Source of the DNA: Druceiella hillmani
Lineage: Eukaryota; Arthropoda; Insecta; Lepidoptera; Hepialidae
Direction of reading: 5' to 3'
Assembly (NCBI GenBank): GCA_039881145.1
Contig: JAYKKI010000027.1
Location: 20,285,001-20,349,000, forward strand
Length of the DNA stretch: 64,000 nt
Shown: positions 36,436 through 48,270 of the stretch, piece after piece
How positions within the stretch are numbered: the stretch's first letter is position 1
How the letters are laid out: each line of letters begins with the position of its first letter
Position numbers and translations under genes: made by a program
Notes under the pieces: model-generated
Told to the model about the DNA's origin: nothing
Databases searched by the model: none
The model's input: the letters and a program-made list of their open reading frames with translations, nothing else

Positions 36436-36712
36436 GTTGAATATATTTGGCGTTAATTTTGTAGAAATGCATTATTAATAATTAAATGAAACTACGTGAT
36501 GTAGTATTATTTCTACTTTCTTTAATTTCTTTACCACGACCTAGGTTTCGTTGTATTACAACATCTTCAGGTGGGATATTAGCAAAAATTGTTCTTGTAA
36601 TTTTTGCTAATATCCCACCTGAAGATGTTGTAATACAACGAGACTTAGGTCGTGGTAAAGAAATTAAAGAAAGTGGAAATAATACTACATCACGTAGTTT
36701 CATTTAATTGTT
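36436..36712. mobile_element. Insertion carrying a 228-bp near-perfect palindrome
   Basis: Arms 36481-36590 and 36599-36708 (110 bp each, 3 mismatches) around an 8-base loop. The insertion is flanked by a 13-bp direct repeat with one mismatch (ATTATAGAAGACT at 36423-36435, ATTATAGAAGGCT at 36713-36725), and unit C has the site without it (about 48705). The 45 bases before the left arm are shared with half-copies in A, B and D. Because of the symmetry both strands show a 73-codon ORF of almost the same sequence, which is not evidence of a gene. Superfamily unknown. Confidence 0.8.
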
Positions 36713-36725
36713 ATTATAGAAGGCT

Positions 36726-38368
36726 TTCATTAGAATATTTCTACCGAGCGACTCGATTTCTCGTCTAATATTCGCTTTTTCAGCCGCACTAATATTATTG
36801 GGTCGTTGGCGTGCACTTTACTTTTTAACTAACCGCGTAAGAATAAGTCTATTGAAGTCAAAGTTAGGGGTGCTCAGAAGCCAAGAAATATCATCATTAT
36901 TTGAAATCAATTTTTGACATAAAAAAACAAAATATTTTCAGTTTTAATATAGATAACTAATAGAAGGGAACAAGATGTGGACGTGAAGTACTTGAAGAGA
37001 ACTTGTCCTTAATAATTTGTCGTTGTTTTCATGTATCGCATTATAAGTATAAGTAGGTTTATTTAAAACAAAGTTATCGTAAAATACGTCTCCGATAATA
37101 AAGTTCACCCGGTTGGGATTAACTGATCCGGGAGTAACCAAAAACATATTGCTACGTGCTTGCATTGAAGATTGCCTACTGCGAATTTGTAAACTACGAA
37201 TTTATTAACAGAAAGGCTGGTAATTAATTAATTTATTTATTTAATGTCCAAATATTTAAGATTATCTTGTAGGTTATCATTGTTTATCGATGAACAAAAC
37301 AGACAATTAAAAATATTAAAGAAAATTGTAACGGAGGACAATATTACAATTAAATTTGAATATGTCCTAATTTACTCCTAATATATCATATTCTGGTATA
37401 CTTGGGAGGTGATAGTTTACAAGATCTATGTTATGGCATAGTAGGTTGCCTTGAAATAGATTAGATCGTGACTTGAGTGGAGCGAAGAATTCTGTGCTGT
37501 GAACTCTCATATATTTATTTTGGGGCAAAATGTGATACGTGATATAAAAGAATGGCTTAAAAATGTTTACGCGCATCAATTTCCAAGGAAAATGAGTAAC
37601 GCCAAGTCCGCCCGAAATTCGAGAGAATGTCAACTTCTTATATCGAGGATAAAAGAAGTATGGAAGTTTTTTTGTCCGTTTGTTTTTGACCTAATAACTA
37701 CGCAACAATGCAGTGAACCAATTTAGCAGTTCAAGTTATGGAGTAAATCATGTCCGTGGCTTTACGCGCATGGATACTTATATTACGAAAAGTTTGGGGG
37801 GGGGGGAGGAGGGGCGTAAAGGTTTTAAAGGGGAAAAAAGGCATATTTTCATAATTTTTTTTAGGAGTTATGAAAAATGTTGGTTTATTTATTTCATATA
37901 CACGTTATAGCATAACATCTGGAGTATCTTTGGAAATTTGGAATTTTCAATTAAAAATATCAATAAATAAATCCGTGACTGCTAATCTCCGGAGGCGCCT
38001 CGAAGAAAAGTTGTTATGCGATGAACTCCATAACTCGGATCATCTGAAACAGAAAAAGCGAAATGCGTTTAAACGGTGATATATTTTCCTAGGTACTCAG
38101 AGGAAGTTTTTTTTCGATTTTTTTATTTTTGGCAGCATTTAGAGATGGAAAACGTGATTTTATCTAAAAAATTTCGGTAAATTTAAAATTTTCCTGTTGA
38201 TTTATGTGTAGAAATAGTGTTTAAAATTTCAAAAGGATCGGTCAAGTAAATTTTGAGTTATAATGTTCACGAACTTCAAAAATGACGTTTTAGAGTAAAT
38301 CTATTTAATGTTTTTTATACTCGAACATGCAAAACTAAGCATCAATAAAAGGGTGTAATTGTTTATAC
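36726..38368. other. S spacer of B; G-run, RT deleted
   Basis: Keeps sequence lost from A (to about 37290). The RT relic present in C is cleanly missing: sequence equivalent to C 49645 joins sequence equivalent to C 50405 at about 37670. An 11-G run at 37796-37806 is followed by AGGAGGGG. No gene. Confidence 0.6.
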
Positions 38369-38880
38369 TTACACAGAATCATCAATGCCAGCTCCGTACA
38401 GTGAAACACTGTCATTCAGGATATTCAATACATTGTTTGCTCTTGCCTACGTTGGATTCTACCCTCTTTACTTGAACATGGGGCTCGTTCGTCCGCACTG
38501 GTTATTCTTAGTTCGTTAGAAGCGCGCGCCCATTGGTGACCATTTGGGCCTGTGGAGATGCCCATTTCATTCAAAAAGGACAACAAAGCAAAAACTCCTT
38601 CATTGAAAGTGCATGCTGCTACATTTGCTGCAATTTCAAAAATGATTGCAGCACCGCTCACTGCTTTTGGAGAGATTTTCTAAATAAGTTGAGTGAGACT
38701 CTCGTTGTTATTTTGCGTGAAACCTCCAAGACACAGCTGCAAAAGTGCGTCCTTGCTCAAATCTTCGTAGATTGGCTTTATGGATTCTGTAACATCTATA
38801 AGAAGAGCATTGTAGTTGTGTTTGAATGAATCCAGAGTGTTTGCAGCTACCGCTTTCTGCACGGTCCCCTTGAATTGACA
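38369..38880 (-). pseudogene. Mutator-like transposase C-terminal fragment (B-S)
   Basis: Longest in-frame stretch of this relic. DVTESIKPIYEDLSKDALLQ leads to TQNNNESLTQLI, a TAG where A has the Trp of IW, then KISPKAVSGAAIIFEIAANV, CTFNEGVFALLSFLNEMGIS and RRQEQ; a one-base loss then shifts the end. On the minus strand the coding end runs into GTAAGTATAAAC, a good splice-donor sequence, and the upstream end lies after a T-rich CATTTTTCTG...AG stretch, so this may be a single internal exon of the original transposase gene. The DDE catalytic domain is missing. Similar copies are at 17471-17986 and 51022-51430. Confidence 0.72.
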
Positions 38881-39354
38881 ATCAGAAAAATGCTTTTCAA
38901 TGTAATTTATACAACTATAAAAAAATTAAATAGAAACTAGGGGAAGACTTTGAAGAAAAACAAAATAAAATTGAAACATACCTTGCGTCAATTAACAGTA
39001 CTGTCTATTCTGGTGATATCCGTTCCCAAAGCAACTTCAGAACGATTGTTGGCCCGCCAAATCTTTTAATTTAGCTTGCATGGTAACATTTAAGCTAAAA
39101 GGTACAAGTGACTTGAGGGGAAATTTATTTGAGAGCGTTATGTTATATTATTTCTGGCTGACAATATATTTATCAAAATGAAAACTTAGGCTTTGGAAAG
39201 GATAAGGATTTAAATTACTCATTATAATATTCTTAAATTTACTTTTCCTACAGGTATATTAAATAAATACTTGTACTTGTAAAGTTTTGCAATCGAATCA
39301 CTTTTTTGTTGTAGTTTGTAGTCCCGTTTAATTTAGAATGTAATAGATACCTTA

Positions 39355-39840
39355 ATTCTTCAAACCAAATACATCCACTAAATGTGATCAATATGGTGGC
39401 CAACGGGCGGCGAGAAACTCGAGTGAAATAAATCTCTGCGCGCTAAATAAAGATATCGACCAGCGCTCCGCTCCAATAAACTGCGGCAGAAAACAAACGA
39501 CTGACTGAACTGATTCGCGAAATCTATCTTCTTCAGTGGTAATGAAACGCAAATAGATACAGACCATAGTTAACTATGCACGCAGATGTATTTTATGAAG
39601 GCTTATGGAGCTAAATGCATTCAAGTGCACTAGAGTGTGTCAATGTTATGCTTAGCTGGGAGCTGAAGCGAATTGTGTGGGGATATTTTGAAGCATGTCT
39701 GTTTTAATAATTCATTAGTATGTACATTTACTAGTGAACTATGTTTTATTTGTGTGGACAGTTTACATGAGGTCTGATTTGGGTAGCGCGATTTAATTTG
39801 TTAAAACGTGCTGGTTGGAAGCGGTATTAACATGACAATT
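39355..39840. repeat. Delta block, copy B-3
   Basis: S-type delta (CAGAAAACAAACG). The tail lacks the GCCATCTATTGTGGCC motif because of a small deletion at about 39805. Confidence 0.85.
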
Positions 39841-40287
39841 TACGAGTACTGAATTTTTTAAAAATTTTCTGTCTGTAAAAAAGCAATGAAAATATCAAAG
39901 GGATAAGCATTTTATTTATAATTGGATGCAATTAAAGTGAGCAAATAAAAAAGCCATCAAAATATTAAAAGGATAAGTGTTTTCTTAGTAACCTGAAGTA
40001 ACTCAGTTTTGTTTATAATACAACACTTATTTATAAGGAATGTCTGGACTTAAAGAATTTGTAGAGATCTGGCCTTCTTTAAGATTTTTGAAAATTTTTA
40101 AAATTATTGTCATAAAAAAATGTTTCTCTTTTGCCTAATAAACGATATCCACTTCCTAATAAATAATACTTTCTGTTTTTAATTTATTGCATATATAACC
40201 ACCCTCATAATATAAACGTTTATGGAACATATTCATTTGGTACAATATTCCAACGTTATTTTATTATCAATTTCATTCAATAAAATA

Positions 40288-40347
40288 ACCTTAGAATAAC
40301 AATATTCTAACTTTATTGAATGTGTTGTTTACACATTCAATAAAATT
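40288..40347. repeat. 60-bp hairpin repeat, one copy (B)
   Basis: One unit of the 60-bp sequence that is doubled in C and D. It contains two small palindromes (TTAGAATAACAATATTCTAA, and GAATGTG...CACATTC). A has none at this site. Confidence 0.75.
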
Positions 40348-40732
40348 ACGTTGCAATATTTAGACCTTCAGACCAAATCCTGTACAAAACATAATTATTT
40401 AAAATTATGTTATCAAAAAATGTATGGGCGAGTATTATTATGGAAAATGAAATATTTATTTATATTATATAAACTCGATACTCGTTGCAATTTTCATGAA
40501 TTACAATGCTAATGGAATATTTGTTGAAAAGCGTACTATGTGTTCCTTGAGGTTGCGGAATTCTCCATAATAACACAATTATAAGAATGTTTGTGTAAAT
40601 AATTTTTTTTTCATCTACTACCCGGAGTCTCAATGACTGTTTGCAAAACGCAGCATGTCGCAACATGTAAGGGTACATTTATTTTAGCAGCAACGTACAG
40701 CTAAACCGTTTTAGGGTGAATTCAATCTCAGG

Positions 40733-41432
40733 TAGGGTTGCCAGATGTCCGGGATTTCCGGAATTGTCTCCAAATTTGTGATATTGTCCGGTGTCCAGGA
40801 ATGTAATAAATTTGCCCCGGAAATGCAAAAAATTATGACAATTCTTTAAAATTGTTTTTATTGGCATTTTTCGTGACCCTATACATGCCTTAGCTGCATT
40901 ACATTTTGCTGGATTGATCAATGGAAAGGCCGGAGTCGCATGATTACGGATCAAATCAAGGCATAAATTTGTATTCTAATAAATTGCGTAGAGTTAGAAT
41001 TCAACCTTAATTTATTAAAATAACTAAATCAAAACATGAAAATAATAAATTAATTATTGTTGTCATTGTCAATCTATGAATGTTAAGCTCCGAGTTGAAA
41101 TTAGATAAGATTAATTATTGCAGGACAAATTTATTTCGTCAAATATTTGTATTAGCTTTTAGTAATTTGGATAAATGTGATTAACATAACGACTGTTTTT
41201 ATATTAAATTACTTATAATTATTTAACAAGACAAGGAACTTTGTTAAAAAGTACATTTTGTATTTTGACAAAATAAACCAAGTTTTTTATTTATTTTTAT
41301 TAATCTGAATGTTTTTTGGGTTCAAAAAACCTTTCGTTGGGTCAAACTAATTTTTTTTCCTAAATCACTGGTTGTTATAGATATAGTAGTAGAAATGTCT
41401 CGGAAAAAGTGATTTTACATATGGCAACCCTG
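40733..41432. mobile_element. Non-autonomous hAT-type transposon, 700 bp
   Basis: Terminal inverted repeats TAGGGTTGCCAGATG (left) and CAGGGTTGCCATATG (right, read inward), flanked by an 8-bp target-site duplication, ATCTCAGG at 40725-40732 and ATCTCAGT at 41433-41440. An 8-bp duplication and YAGGGTTGCC ends fit the hAT superfamily. A (ATCTCAGC, about 19725) and C (ATCTCAGA, about 53360) carry the empty site. It inserted in B after B split from A. No transposase is encoded; a 91-codon ORF running out through the left end is chance. Confidence 0.88.
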
Positions 41433-41440
41433 ATCTCAGT

Positions 41441-44400
41441 TCGTAACTCGTGCACAATATTATTCAAAATAATATTTTTAATGATTACTCTTATCTACAA
41501 AATATAATAAACATTTCTGTAACAGTTTTGCTGCCGAGATGGCAAATGACTACCTGCCAAATGATTGTGATATTATGGCCTGAATATTCGAACTTTATTT
41601 TGTTGTACGAAATACGAGTAGGTGCAACAAATAAAAAGGGAGGTTTAGTTTGTTATGAATTATGAATATTAGATAATAATTATGAATATTTATATGGTTT
41701 TTTTTCAGTAATACATCTTATATATTCCCATAATTCATGACCAAATTCTCCTGAGAATTGGTTATGTGAAAAAATTGTTTTCAACATTTTAATTTTATTG
41801 CTTTTTCAACATTTACGCATTTTTAAAAATAGAAATGTTGCACCTATTAGTAGCGAAAGTTCAGGTTAACAAATCAAAAAAAAATCGAATAAATGTGAAT
41901 CGAAGGTATTAGATACGCAATCATGTTTTTTTCTTGTGTCCGTCGATGGCGAAAATATATTTTTAGATGTCGATATCATTCACGGTTGTGAATTTTGTTT
42001 TATTGAATTTAAGTTTCGGAATATAAAATTTAATTTGAGTATTTGTAAACTATTAATTGCTCTGTATTTTTTTAAAATTATTTACTAATATTAACATTAT
42101 TTTTAACCTTGTAAATATTTTTGTCCACTGTATATCGTATTCTAAAAAAAAAGGAATTTCTCAAGAAATATGATATATAGTTTTCCTATAAATTGAAATA
42201 AGTTCTCGAAATTTTACTTAAAATTTATTAGTTGAGTTGTTATTTTGACAGCAAAACTAGGTATATCCAATGGTTTTGGAAACAGAGGGTTATTTTTTTA
42301 CATATTTTTCAGCGTATCATTGGAGATACGATAATTAAAATAATTAACAAATTTTTGAAAATTTGATAATTAGTATTTACCAACAACATTCTACATGATA
42401 CAAGAAATTAACGAAAATATTTCGTGAAAATGAAAATTTCTCGTTTCTTTATTTACGTTAAATATTTTTGAGTATCGATAACTAATTTCAATTTTCTGCG
42501 TCAGACAATTTCAGATAAGGAAAGAAATGGAACAGACAGACAGACGGGCACGTGGGTGTCCTTATAACTGTTTTGTATTTTTCTTTTTGTGGCACGAAAC
42601 CCTTGTTAAATCGAAATGGTGCCTCGAGGAATATTTATAAAATATTGAAATGTTCGTTGATATTTTGACTTACACTCCACTATTATATGATAGATATACA
42701 ACAAAGAACACATACGACTGCGGATATATTTATTGTACACTCATAAAAGTTTATTAATTTCTTCCGTGTAAAGATTTTGTTCAATATTGTTCTTTCTGTC
42801 AATCTTTTTTTTAAATATCATTTTAAGCATGACTGACTATAATTTCATTTTTAATAGACGAGACTTATTCCGTCAAAACATCGCAATAAATTAATTAATA
42901 ACCTAATGCTGTCAAGTTTAGTTTCATTAGTTTAGTTCCATTATATATATTTTGTAAGTTTTAGGAGATTTTTTCCATTAGACCTTCTGAAAACTCAAAC
43001 CAATAATGTATTATTGCATTTCTCAATTCAACGTTGGATTCTGTGTGCTTAGGGGGCTGAGCGCTTAACGGGCCATGTCGCTTTAAAGATAGTCTGTTTG
43101 GGGATAGTCTATTGTGGAATGTTTAGGTAGTTCGTGATATAATGGGGTATCTTAACACTGTAATGTCCAGTTCGTGTTATGTAAAAACTATCCTAGAAAT
43201 ATCGCGATACTATGCGAGACAGGATTAGAAAGGACCGAGATGATTTTACGATTTACAAAAACTTTTGCAATCTTTCGAAAAGCATCTGTGACAGGTGGAA
43301 GGATCTACACCAAATGAAAGATCTACGTTAATATTTTAATTTAATAGTTATTATAATGGTTTTATCTTTATGATTTTATTATTGATTACTTATTATATGG
43401 GTGAAGAGCGACTGGACACAACGTTATGAGTTGGTGGTTTTTTGTAATATTGATTTGAGTGATAATTTGTGTGTACACTAGTGTACGAAATTAGTTTATA
43501 ATAACAGTTTTATAACCGGACTTATGATTAGTGGATAAATAATATAAAACAAGTATTGCGTTATTACTGTTTTTAATAAAGAAAGAAAGCATTGCAAGAT
43601 TTGTGATAAAAATAGAAGTTTTAGTTAAACGTTGATGGAAGTTTTGTGCCGGGAGTAGAGATGGAATAATATGATCGTCGTCATCTTCATATGATAGTCA
43701 TAATATACGAGTAACGTTCTTCTCGCTTCAGTTTCAGGCGATCAGTAATTATTTACGATGATACCTGCGGGAGTGGAAGCGATGTTGGAGATAGGTGAGA
43801 GCGGGGGGACTCAGGAGCTGAATTGTCTTTAGATATTTTGAAACACGTCTGTTTTAATAATTCATTACATTTACTAGTGAACTATCTTTTATTTGCGCGG
43901 AGAGTTTATATGAGGTCTGATTTGGGTAGCGCGATTTAATTTATTAAAACCCCATCTATTGTGGCCAGTTGGAAGCGGTATGAATTTGGCAGTATATTGA
44001 TTTTTTTTTAAATTTGTTGTAATATTTTTTCAGCCTAATTTATTGTAAAAAATTAAATAAAAAATGAAGAAAAATAGAATAGATAAGAATAGGGTTAGGG
44101 TAGCTTGCTTTGCTGTGATACTCGGACATATGTGTTAACTAAACTTAGCAAACTTAGTTTCCGTGGATCCTAAAAACTAGGGAGTAAACCATATTCATAC
44201 GTCCATATCGCCACTCAAACATGAGTCTGAGTGAAAAGGAAAAGCTTTAAATATGTTTTACAGGTTGGGGTTTAGCTATACATGTACCGTTCATTTGCTG
44301 AATTAATGTTGTAAAAAACCAGTGGTTTCGTTGAACATCCTGTAAGGAGGTACTTATCAATATCGTGATTTGGTTAAATTGTAAGGTTTACGCCCCAAAT

Positions 44401-44554
44401 AGAAGAATGGGTGTTTATGAAGGTGATAAAGAAAAAATACTGACATAATTTTAAATCCTACTAAAAATTGAAGTCTTTAATTAGGATGAACAAAATTTTA
44501 CGTAATGATGTTAGTTTAATATCAATAATTTGTGGACAAGCTTAACCATTTACG
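41441..44554. other. End of B and start block of C; no gene
   Basis: AT-rich. Includes the S end of B, the start block of C from about 42068, and one hairpin repeat at about 42533-42610 (GACAGACAGACGGG, then CACGAAACCCTTG) that A and B have lost in their L halves. At about 43806-44090 an extra fragment of delta tail sits inside the C start block; D has it too, A and B do not. Confidence 0.65.
43806..44090. repeat. Displaced delta-tail fragment (C)
   Basis: About 285 bases beginning CTCAGGAGCTGAATTGTCTT and running through TAGCGCGATTTAATTTATTA, sequence that normally follows delta. It interrupts the start block between the equivalents of A about 1405 and 1420. The twin is at about 55803-56095 in D. 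Confidence 0.75.
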
Positions 44555-44965
44555 GCTGTTACTGATGTCGCCATCAAAACTTGCATCATCGACATTGCAG
44601 AGAATTATCTCTCAATGCGTAAATCAAACATTTTACAGCCGCCCACATATCATATAATGTGTTTTGCCGATTCGTAAGTACGCAAAAGAAAGCCATTAGT
44701 TTGGAAAAGTATTTTATACTGACATTTTTATAAGGGCTCGTAATAAAGCACGAGGCGAGCTAACATGTCCCCAGTGGCCAATATAACTCGCAGACTGGAT
44801 GCCGACCGTCTCTGGGCCGGACGATCAAACAACGCGCGGTATCATTGTAAATAAGCTTTGACTGTGCTGCTATGTAAATAAGGCGAATAAATAAAGAGCA
44901 AGGCGAGGGCGGGGGTTGCGGCAGGGTGGCTGCAACTCCCGCCCTTTCCTTGCTCGTAGGAACAC
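44555..44965. repeat. Beta block, copy C-L (mosaic), with hairpin
   Basis: L type at both ends but S type in the middle: GGCGAGCTAACATGTCC and GCTGCTATGTAAATAAGGCGA are S markers, while GCGGCAGGGTGGCTGCAAC and the right hairpin arm are L. The hairpin persists with an extra mismatch in the right arm (CGCCCTTTCC). Confidence 0.8.
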
Positions 44966-45510
44966 TCTATCGTGTGATAAACACCTGTGGAGTGAAGAGG
45001 CTAAGCGAGTGGTGTAAATATGTACGGCGAATGTCCTAGTCAGTGTTTGATGACACATTGTTGTATTCCGTGTTTTTTAAATACAAGCTGGCAATTTTTT
45101 TAGTAGAGTAGGTTTAAAGTTATTCCTTAATAAGTTTAAGCAATTTAATAGCATGAAAGCACTAACTAAACTTGATTTTCTTCGAACAAATTTTTCTTAA
45201 TTTTAATCTTAAAACGTACGGGACTCACGAAAGTATTTTACGAAATGTTAACAATACAATGTTTCAGCTTGTAAAGTTGTATTGGTTGTAAACTAAAAAT
45301 AGTTGATGGAAATTTCACTTTTTAGAATAGAATCAGCTGTCCTCCGTAGTGGCCGCACTTTTTTAATCTCGCTTTAAAAATTTAGGAGACTTTAATTAGA
45401 ATTTTGTTATAGATTAACTCGTTTTCTCGTTTAACACTCGCTTTCAGCTGCAGTAATGTTATTGGATCGTTGACGTGACGTTTACTTATTAACTAACGTC
45501 ATAAAACAAA

Positions 45511-45699
45511 GTGCACTGGTGTCAAAGTCCAGAAGCCAGGAATTATCATTATTTCAAAGTAGTTTTTGGGGAAATATCTCAGGCACAACTTGAATGCAGT
45601 ATGATAGGTAACATTGTCATATTTGAACCACATTGGTATTATAGACCTGCAATTATTGAAAGATTTAATGCCAAAAAGTGTCTTAACATCGAAATGTAA
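45511..45699 (+). other. Short ORF of unknown nature (C)
   Basis: A 62-codon frame beginning MHWCQSPEARNYHYFK and ending ERFNAKKCLNIEM. The corresponding stretches of A (about 2830), B and D read similarly (QSPEAWNYRYYFKAVFGEIS, EPHWYYGPAII) but are interrupted, and S halves have a fainter trace (about 36850). It could be an exon relic or chance; I recognise no family. Confidence 0.3.
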
Positions 45700-46113
45700 C
45701 GATCTGAATTAATTGTAATTAAATGGATATTTGAAAAAGTACGAATCGGTGATTCCCAACTTTGTTATTCTAGTTCAAATGGTTACTTTCCTTGACTTGT
45801 TTCTTTATTTTAAGCCTAGATTTTCTGACGCCAATTTCTGAATTTCTGAAGACTAGATTTTCTGATTTTCTTCGCGGATGCCTCTAACGCTTACATGTAG
45901 AGGCATTCGCGCTTATAGACTCTACTTATTATTCGCTCAACGCTTTCGTACGGAATGATGGTGTGCGCAAACTTGAGGTTTAGATTTCTACGTTAATCTA
46001 GAATCTGTCGATCTAATGTTTAACCTTAGTACTTGGATACACACTGACTTTGCATAATCTGTATTCCAATCTAAAAAATGCAACGAACAGGCATATAAAT
46101 TGGACTATTTTTC

Positions 46114-46502
46114 GCAGACAACCCTATACCACCATGTTCGTAATGAAATAACCTTTATTTTAATTTAACTTTAATTCATTAACCAGACCGGTGCAAGTTA
46201 CTAGTATCCATTTACCTGTTTATACCTGCCTACCCAAGAGTTGTGACGGGAAAGAAATAGTCAATCTAACGTTTTTGCATGTTCTATGGGCTTCATGCTT
46301 TCGATTGGTATGGAATTTGTCTATTAACCAAACCAGAGAAATGTTTAAAAAAATAATTTTTTTAATTGTTAATTAATCATATTCTGGACAGACATTTTTT
46401 AGACAACCCATTTGCAATATATTTATTGACATATTTCATTGGATATAAAATACTTTTCATCCATTAACCAGCTCGGTGAAGGTCGTTGTATAGTGGGATC
46501 CT
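46114..46502. other. Sequence unique to unit C at the deletion junction
   Basis: Lies between the end of L homology and the start of S homology. The motif ATTAACCA recurs at 46178, 46323 and 46463, spacing about 140 bases, in the contexts CATTAACCAGACCGG and CATTAACCAGCTCGG, which suggests two to three badly decayed tandem repeats. A 61-codon plus ORF here has no support. Confidence 0.55.
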
Positions 46503-47884
46503 AAACTAGATGGACAGGACGAAATTATAAGGGTTCCGTTTTTGCCATTTTGGTACGGAATCCTAAAAGATCGAATGAATTTGAACCAAAGGCATTTTTA
46601 GAGTAGAAACGTGGCGATGCCCCTATTCGCATGCGCCGGTGGTTAGAAGTTATTTTTAGGTGATATTCGCGATCGTGATTTTTTTATGAAATTTAAGATT
46701 GTGAAATTATTTACAAATATTAATAATAGTTTTAACCCTGTAAATATTTTGTCTACCGTATATTTTATGACTAAAAAAAAAAATTATGAGATCCAGAATA
46801 TTGCTGCACTTTTCCTGTAAATCCGAAGGAAGCTCAAAAAAATTTTGCTTAAACTTTATTAGTTAAATCGTTATTATCATGATTTTAGGTTCAATAGTTT
46901 CGGAAGTCAAGAGTTACGTAATATTTATAACTATTTTCACACAATATACCATATGATATAAGAAATTATCAAAAATATTTCGAGTGTTTAATTTGTCCGT
47001 TTATTACTTCTAAAATATTAAACTTTCTATAATGTTTTTATTAGATATATTTGAGTATTATTTATTGAGATATATGAGGTTTGATATACTTCACAATTAT
47101 GCTAAATTTTAATTTTCTACGTCAGATGAGTTCAGAGAAAAAACGAATCGAACAGACAGATAGAGAGACATGAATGATCTTATAGCGGTTTCGTTTCTTT
47201 CTTTTTGATGCACGAAACCCTTGTTAAATTGAAACGTTGCCTCGAGAAAAATATGTAAAATTTCGATGTTTTTGCAGATTCCGCTATTATATCGTAGATA
47301 TAAAGCAAAGTACACAAATGACTGTGAAGACATTTATTCTACATCCATGAAACTTTATCCACTTCACCGGTATAAAGGTCTGGTGCAATATCAACGTTTC
47401 TATCAATATTTTTTAATATCGTCTTAGACTATAACGTTCTGCTTACTATATGAGAGTTATTCCGTCATAATATCGTAGTAAATTAATTGATGTCTGAAAT
47501 TAACAAATTTAGTTTGTTCCTAAAAACTAGACTGTAAAACATACCCGCATATCGCCATTCGAATATGAGTCTGAGTGAAAAGAAAACGCTTTAAGTATAT
47601 TATACAGGTCGAGTTTTAGTTGTACATGTACCGTTTGTACGCTGAATTTATGTCGCAAGAAACAATCGATTTCTCTGAACCTGTAAGGGGGAAGTCATAG
47701 TCGTGGAAATTGTAAGATTTACGCATGTATAAATAAATAAGTGTTTGTGAAAATGATAAAAAAATTACTGGTATAATCTTAAACCTCACTAAAATTTGAG
47801 TTCATTTACTAGGGCGAATAAAATTTTTCTTAATGGTTTTTGTTTAACATCAATAACTTGGAAATAAGCTGAACTATTATCAGC
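46503..47884. other. S start of C; hairpin repeats
   Basis: Hairpin repeats at about 46512-46575 and 47150-47225, with the S start block from about 46700. No gene. Confidence 0.65.
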
Positions 47885-48270
47885 CATTACTGATATCGCC
47901 ATAAAAGATACACCATCCACATCGTAAAGAATTATCTCGCCATGCGTAAATCAAACATTTTACAGTCGTCCACATGACATATAATGTGTTTTGTCGATTC
48001 GTAAGTGCGCGAAAGAAAGCCATTAATTTGGAAAGTATTCTATACTGACATTTTTATAAGGGCTCGTAATAAAGCACGAGGTGAGCTAACATGTCCCCAG
48101 TGGCCAATATAACCCGCAGACTGGATGCCGGCCTTCCCGGGTCGGCGGTCAAACAACGCGCGGTAGCATTGTAAATGAGCTTTGACTGTGCTGCTATGTA
48201 AATAAGGCGAATAAATAAAGAGCAAGGTGAGGGCGGGGGTTGCAGCAGGGTGGTTTTTCGTAGGAACATT
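47885..48270. repeat. Beta block, copy C-S
   Basis: S-type beta (GTGAGCTAACATGTCCCCAG, GCTGCTATGTAAATAAGGCGA), without the right hairpin arm. A 108-codon minus ORF (48040-48366) overlaps two other ORFs in the remaining minus frames and is not conserved. Confidence 0.8.

Larger units (their letters stand above)
20396..42067. repeat. Macro-satellite unit B (21.7 kb)
   Basis: Second unit, collinear with A. The offset is 20395 at the start, then about 20369, 20302, 20222 and 20241 as indels accumulate. It appears identical to A up to about 25521 and diverges a few percent afterwards. It is longer than A because of a 700-bp hAT-type insertion (40733-41432), a palindromic insertion (36436-36712) and retention of sequence that A lost in its S half. 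It is the only unit with an uninterrupted LINE ORF1. Confidence 0.93.

Noticed and set aside
36482..36707. Two nearly identical 73-codon ORFs on opposite strands
   Set aside because: Direct consequence of the palindrome.
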